DNA from: Pararhodobacter sp. CCB-MM2
GTDB taxonomy: Bacteria; Pseudomonadota; Alphaproteobacteria; Rhodobacterales; Rhodobacteraceae
DNA: 60,557 nucleotides
Reading direction: 5' to 3'
Assembly (NCBI RefSeq): GCF_001691415.1
Contig: NZ_LRRR01000028.1
Coordinates: 1-60,557, forward strand
Position 1 is the first letter of the stretch. Every line of letters starts with the position of its first letter. The position numbers and the translations under genes were made by a program. The notes beneath the pieces are model-generated. The model had not been told where the DNA came from, did no database searches, and saw nothing but the letters and a program-made list of their open reading frames with translations. Shown here piece after piece: positions 51,159 to 59,600 of the stretch.

Positions 51159-51779
51159 ATGAGCAGGATAGAGACTCTGACAGACGAGAACCCCGGCTCC
51201 GGTAGGCCCTCCGGGCGTGAGGCAGCGACAGGGTTGAATACGCCCCAGATCGACCTCGAGACGCTGATCGTCCGGTGTGGCATCGGGGATCGTAGCGCAT
51301 TTGAAGCCCTTTATGATGCCACCAGCGGGAAACTTTACGCGGTATGCTGCCGTATCTTAGGGCGTGGGCACGCCGCTGAGGACGCGATGCAGGACACCTA
51401 CGTCAAGGTCTGGACCCGTGCCGAGCGCTACCGTGTGACGGGCCACTCGCCGATGACATGGCTCATCACGATCGCCCGTAACACGGCCATTGATCGTTTG
51501 CGTGCGCAGCGCCGTGGCGGTGATGTGACTGAATATCATGACATCCACCCCGCTGCGGGATCCAACCCGGAGACGAAGATTCTTGTGTTGGCAGAGGCAG
51601 GCCGTATTTCGGCCTGTCTCGATGAACTGGGTGCAGAGCGTCGTCGCGCCGTCACGGGGGCTTATTTGGACGGGTTGAGCTATGCGGAGCTGGCGGAGAG
51701 CGCCGGTGTGCCGCTGAACACCATGCGCACATGGCTGAGACGTGGCCTCATGGCGTTGAAGGACTGCGTGACCAGATGA
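51159..51779 (+). CDS. ECF-type RNA polymerase sigma factor
   Basis: A 206-residue extracytoplasmic-function sigma factor. Sigma region 2 is seen in RSAFEALYDATSGKLYAVCC and AEDAMQDTYVKVWTRAERYR (about 70-95), ending in MTWLITIARNTAIDRLRAQR. Region 4 helix-turn-helix is at the end (LDGLSYAELAESAGVPLNTM then RTWLRRGLMALKD). The start is ATG 51159; an earlier in-frame start overlapping the DUF4394 gene is rejected. The stop overlaps the anti-sigma gene (ATGA), so the two are coupled. It likely reads its own promoter and that of the divergent DUF4394 gene. Confidence 0.94.
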   Translation: MSRIETLTDENPGSGRPSGREAATGLNTPQIDLETLIVRCGIGDRSAFEALYDATSGKLYAVCCRILGRGHAAEDAMQDTYVKVWTRAERYRVTGHSPMTWLITIARNTAIDRLRAQRRGGDVTEYHDIHPAAGSNPETKILVLAEAGRISACLDELGAERRRAVTGAYLDGLSYAELAESAGVPLNTMRTWLRRGLMALKDCVTR

Positions 51780-52480
51780 GCGAACTCCCGGAAAGCACTG
51801 TGCCCGATGATGAAATGCTCGCCGCTGAATACGCGATGGGCCTCCTGGAGGACAAAGAATATCTTGCGGTCCGCGCTCGGGTTTCGCGCGATCAGGGCTT
51901 CGCCGCCAAGGTTGCGGCGTGGGAAGCACAGCTGTCTCAGATGGCGGATCTGGATCCGATAGCCGCATCTGTGGCGGCGCGTGAGGACCTGATGGAGCGT
52001 CTGTTCCCCGCCCCGCGGCGACGTCTTGTCCGACAACGACTGGGATTGTGGCAAGCCCTTACGGGGAGCGCGATTGCGGCGGCACTGTTGCTGACGTTTA
52101 TGGTCTTTCAGCCGAACGAGCGAGCAACACCCTTGCAGCTCTATGCCGCACAGATTGTCTCGCGGGAGGGGGATTTCCGCGTGGTGGCTCTTGTTGATAT
52201 GCAGTCGGACGAGGTCATCCTCGCTCGGACCGCTGGCGCAGCACCCGGGGGGCGCATCCTGCAGGTCTGGGCGCATGGACCGGGCGAGCCGGCCCAGTCC
52301 GTTGGCCTATGGCCTGAGGGCGACAATGTGCGTCTTAGACTGCCCGCCGAGATTGCCGCTGTGCAGGGTGTCCTGACGCTGGGCGTCTCGGAGGAGCCCC
52401 CGGGCGGGTCGCCGACCGGCCGGCCCTCCGGACGGGTGTTCGGCACGGTAGACATTCCCTTGGTACAAGCTGAGCTTTGA
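51776..52480 (+). CDS. Anti-sigma factor (RskA/anti-sigma-K-like membrane protein)
   Basis: A 234-residue partner of the ECF sigma factor. The cytoplasmic N-terminus (ESTVPDDEMLAAEYAMGLLE then QGFAAKVAAWEAQLSQMADL) is the sigma-binding part. A single membrane helix follows at about residue 100 (GSAIAAALLLTFMVF). The periplasmic C-terminus has the RskA-type pattern (VVALVDMQSDEVILARTAGA, then GRILQVWAHGPGEPAQSVGL) and ends with the beta strands GVSEEPPGGSPTGRPSGRVF. No His-Cys zinc motif is seen, so it is not ZAS-like. Release of the sigma factor would need a periplasmic signal or proteolysis. Confidence 0.9.
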   Translation: MSELPESTVPDDEMLAAEYAMGLLEDKEYLAVRARVSRDQGFAAKVAAWEAQLSQMADLDPIAASVAAREDLMERLFPAPRRRLVRQRLGLWQALTGSAIAAALLLTFMVFQPNERATPLQLYAAQIVSREGDFRVVALVDMQSDEVILARTAGAAPGGRILQVWAHGPGEPAQSVGLWPEGDNVRLRLPAEIAAVQGVLTLGVSEEPPGGSPTGRPSGRVFGTVDIPLVQAEL

Positions 52481-52659
52481 TCGAGCGCGAGCGGTTGGTT
52501 CACCCAAGATCCTGCGAACAGGCTCCGAATTAGCTAAGGGGTGCCCCGGCAGGAAAAGCGTTTCCCTGGGAGGTCGTGATAGGATCGAGACAAAATCGCG
52601 ACAGAAGTCATGTACCGACCCAGTGAAAATCTGCTCATGCTACAAGGGAGAGTGTGGCA

Positions 52660-52803
52660 ATGAGCATGACGATGGACGACAGCATCAAACGTTGGACGGC
52701 GAAGCGCAAAACAGCGCTTGTCATCGAGATCATCCAAGGCAAGATGACGGTGGTCGAAGCCAGCCGTTCGTTCGACCTGACGCCATCCGAGACCGAGAGC
52801 TAA
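52660..52803 (+). pseudogene. IS-type transposase orfA N-terminal fragment (DUF1153-like)
   Basis: ATG 52660 opens 47 codons reading MDDSIKRWTAKRKTALVIEI, then IQGKMTVVEASRSFDLTPSE, a helix-turn-helix start known from IS3-type orfA/DUF1153 proteins. It ends at TAA 52801-52803 where the sequence switches to another element. It is a scar, not an active transposase. Confidence 0.75.
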
Positions 52804-52934
52804 ACGGCCTCGATCCCCAAGCCTATCTCGCCGACGTGCTCGGCCGCATCCACGATCACAAGATCAACCGGCTCGGCGAGCTCCTGCTGTGGAACTGGGT
52901 ACCAATGGCCACCGCTCAGGCCGAGGCTGCCTGA
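52794..52934 (+). pseudogene. IS66 transposase C-terminal fragment
   Basis: In another frame the bases from 52794 read LNGLDPQAYLADVLGRIHDH, then KINRLGELLLWNW, the C-terminal end of IS66-type TnpC transposases. Only the last ~45 codons remain. The junction with the previous IS fragment is within a few bases of 52794, so two elements recombined here. Confidence 0.78.
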
Positions 52935-53228
52935 TGGCGACCGTCACCCATGTCTGCACCATGAACTATGTCGCGAAGATGCGCTGCGAAGACCCCGAGT
53001 TGCTTGAGGCTATCGTCTCCAACGACGACAATCTGACCTACGGTGACATCATCAGCGTCTACACCAGTTCGGAGGAAGCCATTACGGCTCTCACAGAGTG
53101 CGGCATAAGAATTCCGAGACATGCTCAGGGCCGCGCGCATGCCTCCCGAAACTTGGCATGAGTTTCTCGACGACTTCGTCCACGACGCAGAACTTGTCGC
53201 CCGCATCAAGGCGAAATCACCGCGGTAG
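52934..53228 (+). pseudogene. Small IS66-associated gene with a frameshift
   Basis: ATG 52934 (overlapping the IS66 stop) begins MATVTHVCTMNYVAKMRCED, then PELLEAIVSNDDNLTYGDII and SVYTSSEEAITALTECGI. From about 53106 the natural continuation lies in another frame: EFRDMLRAARMPPETWHEFL, then DDFVHDAELVARIKAKSPR, ending at TAG 53226-53228. A single extra A in ATAAG (53104-53110) explains the shift. The restored protein would have about 97 residues. Function is unknown; I recall similar small genes next to IS66 copies. Confidence 0.72.
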
Positions 53229-53632
53229 CAACCGGCCGGTTACCAGACTCTACATCGCGATGAGTGATTTTGCGGGGGGGCAGGTCAATGCCAAGCGCGC
53301 TTCCCGGTGAGGGAGGTGGCAATTCGTTGATCTCCTTGAAGGTGATTCTCTTGTCTGCGGAGGCGATCTGAGTGGAGCTTGGTTTCTCATATGGTTACAA
53401 TGACGGGAATCTTTGGTCTTTGATATCCTTTTGTTCATAATTATGTCGAGATTGAGGCGATGCGCCCCAAATTTGCCATTTTCTTCCAGGCCTCATAAAT
53501 CATTGTTTATAATAGATATATTTTCCCCCTTCCTGCTGTAGATTTCATTTCTGAAATCTTTCAGGCAGGTGTCTGTAAGGAGTGGCGTGTGATCTGACGG
53601 GAACTCATCAGTTGTTCCAGGAAGTTCTCATC
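53229..53632 (+). promoter_or_regulatory. Upstream region of the peroxidase-RTX gene
   Basis: About 400 bp, AT-rich from 53400 to 53540, without a gene. Two overlapping palindromes, GATTTCA-TTTC-TGAAATC (53541-53558) and CTGAAA-TC-TTTCAG (53551-53564), lie 70-90 bp before the start and may be a regulator site. AGGAAG (53619-53624) is the ribosome site. Confidence 0.5.
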
Positions 53633-56600
53633 ATGCTGAAGCCGTTTGTCCTAAATCAGACCGATCTTGAATTCATCCTGCGCCAGCTCGATTTCATTCC
53701 TCTTTTCGACGTAAACGGGGATGCTCTCATTGCGTGGTCAGGTGACAGCACGGCATTCGATGCCAGTGGCGCGCTTCTCTACGATCCTGAGCAGCCTGGT
53801 GCTTTCGAGCATGACGGTGTCCCACTGAGCGCCGAGAATGTCCTCGATGTATTGGGGAGATCCTTCCCGACGACGACATCTTTGGTTGGTTTGCGCGAGC
53901 AGAGCGGTGTGCATAACAACCTCAATGCTGGAGAGCCGACGCAAACTTGGGGCGTCTCTGGCGCGACATTCATCCGGCTCGTTCCTGCGAACTTCTGGGA
54001 CTATGTCTCTGGGATTGACTACACGCCGCTGACGGATGTGAACGATCCGACGCCGCGGTTGATTTCGCGGACGATCACAACGGGCGGGGTCGAACTGGCA
54101 CAATATGCGGCTGGTGGGATCATGTATTGGTCACAAGACCGGTGGGCTAGCGACGAGGATTACCGACAGCAGATCCAGGACCAGTGGGCGGCGTTCAACG
54201 AGGGTGTTGAGTTCAACGCGGCGGGTCAGACTGAGGGCGCGGCGGTTGTGGTTGACCACGGCCTGATTGCGGAGCTGGGACAGACGGATTTCCAGAACCC
54301 GGGCAGTGCAGAGGTTTTCTTGGGGTCAATGAATGCGGGTGTTGCGCCGACAAACTCCTGGTTCAGCCTGTTTGGTCAGTTCTTCGACCATGGCCTTGAT
54401 TTTGTAGAGAAGTCGAGCAGCAACGGTAAGATCACCATCGCTTTGACCGAGGACGATCCGCTCTACAACGCGATCGATACAACGACAGGTCAGCGCATCA
54501 CGCAACTCAAAGTCAGCCGAGCGATCATCGACAACCCGACCGATCTGGCGAGTGCAGATCCGACCTATGTGAACCACACCTCGCCCTATATCGATCAAAA
54601 CCAGACCTATGGCTCTACTGAGGCGATCAGTGCGCTGTTGCGCGAATGGGTCCTCGATCCGGCAACGGGGACCTATGTGCCGGGTATGAAATTGTTTGAT
54701 GGCACGACGCTCGACAAAAGTTGGGTTGATGGTTGGGGGAATGTGACGACTAACACCTTGCCAACTCTGAACGAGTTGAATGAGCACCTGATCGCGACAG
54801 GGCGCGATCCACTGACGTGGGACGATGTGCTGAATGTGCGCGAGCGTGATGCGAACGGGCATGTTGTTGAGAATGGGGTGTCGACGGGTCAGCCGCTGTT
54901 GTTGGATATGAACCCGAAGTTTGACACGTCGCATTTCTCCGAAGGTCTTCAGGAGGATTTGGCGCAGACCTACATTGTCGTGGAGCATTCGCCTTTTGGC
55001 CCACGAGTGTCGATTGTTGAACCTGACGCGGAGGGTAATTATCCGGAAGGTGCGCGTCCAATTCTTGCTGATGCTGCAGGGAATTACTCGACGCTTGATC
55101 TGATGGCGCTGATTGATTTTCGGACCTTCTCACCATTGAATAATCTGGGCTCAGACGTGCTGTTTGACTCGGTGTCGGCGCATTACCTGGCGGGTGATGG
55201 TCGGGTGAACGAGAATTTTGGCCTGACTGCGGTTCACCACGTTTTCCACTCCGAGCATAACTATCAGGTGACCAACCTTTTGCAGGCTCTGGCCAAGCAA
55301 GATGCGGCCCTTGTGGCGGAAGGCGACACCAGCCACGCCACACTGCATGGCTTCCAGGTGGATACCGGCATCATGGATGAAGCTGGTAACTTTGTTTACC
55401 GTCAGGAGGCCCAAGATGAGACGGGTGCTCCGGTGTTCGTCGATGTGATTGCCTGGGACCAAGACAAGGTCTTCGCGGGCGTCAAGCTCATCGTCGAGAT
55501 GGAGTATCAGCACATTGCGGCGGATCAGTTCGCGCCGACCATCACCGCTGATATTCCCGAGTATGTGGGCTACAACAGCGGTGTCGATGCCTCTATCTCT
55601 CTGGAATTTGGGCAAGTAGCCTACCGCTTTGGCCACTCGCTGTTGCGAGAGACAGTGGACACGATCGATCCGCAGGGCAGCTTCACCGGAGCGGTGGTGT
55701 CCTACGCCTTGCAGGCGGCCTTCCTCGCGCCTGAGAAATTTGCCGAGATCGGTCCGGCGGCGATTGCTCTGGGTATGACCCATCAGCAATCAGGGGATGT
55801 GGACGAGTTTCTCACGCCTGCGCTGAACCAAGGTCTTCTTGGCTTGCCGCTCGATCTGGCGGCGATCAACATCGCACGGGGGCGGGATATGGGGATTCCG
55901 CCGCTCAACGAGCTTCGGGCGTCGCTTGGTTTGGAGACGTACGACAGCTGGGCCAGTTTCAAGGAAGGAATGGGAACGCCAGAGTCTTTGACGAATTTTC
56001 TGGCGGCTTACGCTTTCGGCCCTGTGGCTGATGAGACGGGTGCTATTGATCTGGCGATTTATGATCATGGTGAGGCGCTGCGCAAGGCAGAGGTCTTGGT
56101 GCGACTGGCAGATGGCCAGATTGTCGAGGAAAGTTTGAACCTCGAGAACTGGACCATTAATCAGGCGATCCAGTTCATGAACAAAGCGCCTACAGGGGAT
56201 GCTGAGCTTGACCGCGCGGCGACGACGGTGGATGCGATTGATGCTTGGATGGGGGGCCTTGCCGAAGCCCATGTCATCGGGGGCATACTGGGCGAAGTGT
56301 TCAATGTCCTGTTCGTTGACCAGATCGTGCGCCTCAAGGACGGCGATCGAATGTACTATCTCTATCGCCTTGTGAACCAGAACTTTGGCGACGAGATTGC
56401 GAATGAACAGTTCAAGGATATCGTGGAGCGCAATACCGGGCTCACGGGGCTGAATGGCAGCATTTTTGCTTATGCGGACGAGTATCATGACTTCCTGCAG
56501 GAGAGCGGACGGTTGTCGGATGCCGAGCTACAGTCTGTGCTGGAGGCTAATCCCGATGTTGGCATTCTGACGCGCGATGGGTCGGAAGCCGCGAACGGGA

Positions 56601-59600
56601 GTGTTCTGACGCTGTCGAATGCGCAGGCGGCGAGTCTGTCGCGGACCAATGTTGCGATCAATGGCCTGAAGGTGAGCTTCGACAATCTCGATGTGATCAC
56701 CAAGACGTTCGTGCTCGCACAGCGTGCGGAACTGGATCCTAGCATTGTCACGCGTGAGGGTACGCCGGTGACAGGAGCGGGCAGCCATGAAGTTATTCGC
56801 GGCACCAACAATGACGATGTGGTCTATCTCGGAGCGGGGGATGACACGGGCTATCTCGAAGATGGCAACGACATTGCTTTCGGCGGCCTTGGCATCGACC
56901 GGATCTATGGTGGCAACGGTGACGACATTCTGGTCGGCGGCGACGGTGGTGATCTTCTGGACGGCGGTGCGGGGGATGACGTCATCTACGGGGGCAACTC
57001 TGGCACGGCGGCTGCGGGCCTGAACCAGGTTATTGGCGGTGCGGGCAATGACGTAATTTATGCTGGTCAGGGGATCGACAAGATCTCTGGGAGTGGCGGC
57101 GACGATGTGATTTTCGGGGAAGGGGACACGGATGCCTTCACCCATGGGGGTGATGGCAACGACTATATTGATGGTGGCCAGTCGGGCGACCTTCTCTATG
57201 GCGATAATGGAGATGATGTTCTGGTCGGCGGTGACGATCAGGACTTCCTGCAGGGTGGTCTGGGTGATGATATCATTCGTCCGGGCAATGCATCGCAAGC
57301 GCTTGCGGGTTTCGGTCCTGATGAGGTCATCGGCGGGGATGGCCTGGTTGATACGGGCTTTGATATCATCGATTTCTCAGACTACCTGGCCGGGGCTCAG
57401 CCGATCGTTGCGGATTTCAACACGCAGGCCAATCCACAGCGCGCCATCGATTTGACCACGGCTTTCCCGGCCTGGTTCCAGATGGAGGGTGTGATTGGCT
57501 CGCAGAATGGCGATGTGTTTATCGGCGATGCGAATGGCAATTGGATGTTCGGCGGTCGAGGTGATGACACCATGACGGGCGGCGAAGGCAACGATGTGAT
57601 GATCGGTGACAGCATCCGCCTTGATCAGCTGATCGGTCGTTATTCGGGTGAGTACACGGCCTATGACGAGATTGCTGAGGCGAGTTTCCGCACCAATGGT
57701 ACGCTGCAGGCGGATGGCCTTCTGGGGCGGGAGGATCTCGGCACCGAGGCGTTTGAGCTGCATTTTGTCGAGATGCTCAAGTCACGAATGTTCAAGGATT
57801 ATGTGCTGGGCGACAGTCTCGATCGGACAGAAGATGGCATGGATACGGTCCTCTATGGAGGAACGCGGGATGATTACGATATTCGCGTGATCGCGGCGCC
57901 AAACATGGAAGGAACGGTTGTTCTTGTGACCGGCCTCAACGATTTTTCGGCCGATGGCACGGACTTGATCTTTGGTATTGAGACCTTGCGCTTTGGGGAC
58001 GGAACAGAGCTTTCCCTGCTGAATGAGGCTCCGGTCGTTTATTTGGAAGGACTGACGCAGGGTTTGCTCTCTGATGCCTTCGGTGCTGATTACACGAGTG
58101 GTCGCCTGAGCTTGGCGAATGGTGAAGAAGCAGCTTGGACGCAGCCTTGGGTCGAAGCGGACGATGATCAAGGGGGTGCGCCAGATGCGGGTGCAATCCA
58201 GATCTCGAACAATGCTTTGCGGTTCGAGGGCGGTAATGCAGGCAATGCTACGCCGTCGATTGCACGCTCTCTCGAGCAGCTTGAGGGTGCGCAGAGTGCA
58301 ACGTTGCGGTTTGATTTCGATCGTGCCTCCGGTCGCCGGCTTGAGGCCGACGACACGTTGCAGATCCTGCTAGTTCGTGGGTCGGGTGAGGTGGTCGATG
58401 TCGCGACGCTTAACGCGGAAACGCCGCCGGGGCCGTTGAGCTTCTTGCTAAGCGGGCCTTTTGATGCAGAAACCGAGCTTCACATTGTCAAGAATAGCCT
58501 GAGCGGTGACCGTGAGTTCATGCAGATCGACAATGTCGAGATTGCGTTCTCATTGCCGCTGCCGGAGCCGTCTGAGGATATCAGCCTCTATTATCTCGAG
58601 GGAGTCGATGCGCTTTCGATTGGAGCGGCTGCCCGCTTGTCCGACGATGGTGGTGAGCTCTCAGCTGCACGTATCACACTTATCAATGCCGAGGCGAATG
58701 ATCGTCTTATTGTCGATGATTTGCCTGAGGGGCTTGTAGGCGTCATCGACACCTCGGCGTCGGGACAGATCTCGGTCGAAATCACCGGTGTTGGCAGCCT
58801 GAATGCCTATGAAGTGGCCTTGGCGGCGATCCGCTTTGCCAATGACTCGGATGCTCCGGTTGCTGGGACACGGGCGATCCAAGTGCAGGTGAATGACGGC
58901 CTCGTCTGGGGTGAAGTTTCGACTGCCAGGATCGAGGTTGTGCCGGTCAACGATGCGCCTGATGTGGGTACCGATAGTGTTGTCCTTGGTGGTCAAGGGA
59001 CGTTCCTGCTGCGTCTCGAGGATCTGCTGGTCAATGATGTCGATCCTGACGGTGTTCCGGTTATCACGGATGTCACCGGTAGCCGTTCGATTGGGGTAAG
59101 CTTGCTGGACAATGGCATCTCGCTTGAGGCGTCGGGGAGGGGTTCGTTTGCGTATGACGTGAGTGATGGTGAGTTGGCTGCACAAGGGAATGTGGACGTC
59201 CGTATCGTTCGTTTTGGACAGCTCAGCGGTACCAACGCGGCAGACATTATTCTTGCCGATCCCAATTCGAATAATCCTCGAGATATCAATGGAGGAGAAG
59301 GCAACGACACGATTTATGGAAGTGGCGCCGATGAGACTATTCTTTGGTCCGTGGGTGGTGGCTCTGACGTTGTGCATGGTGGTGGAGGCATTGACACCCT
59401 TGATTTGACCGGGAGCAGTCAAGCGGACGAAACGTTCACGATCTATGCCGTCAAAGATGCCGATCTGGTTGACAATTCTCAGAGCCGGGATGCTCTGGCT
59501 CTCGAGCTGGGCCTTGCGCCTGATGCTTTGAGCGATCTGCTTGGGGGTGGGGCAGAGATCATCATCACACGTCTAACGAATGGTGTTGCTTCGATCGTGA

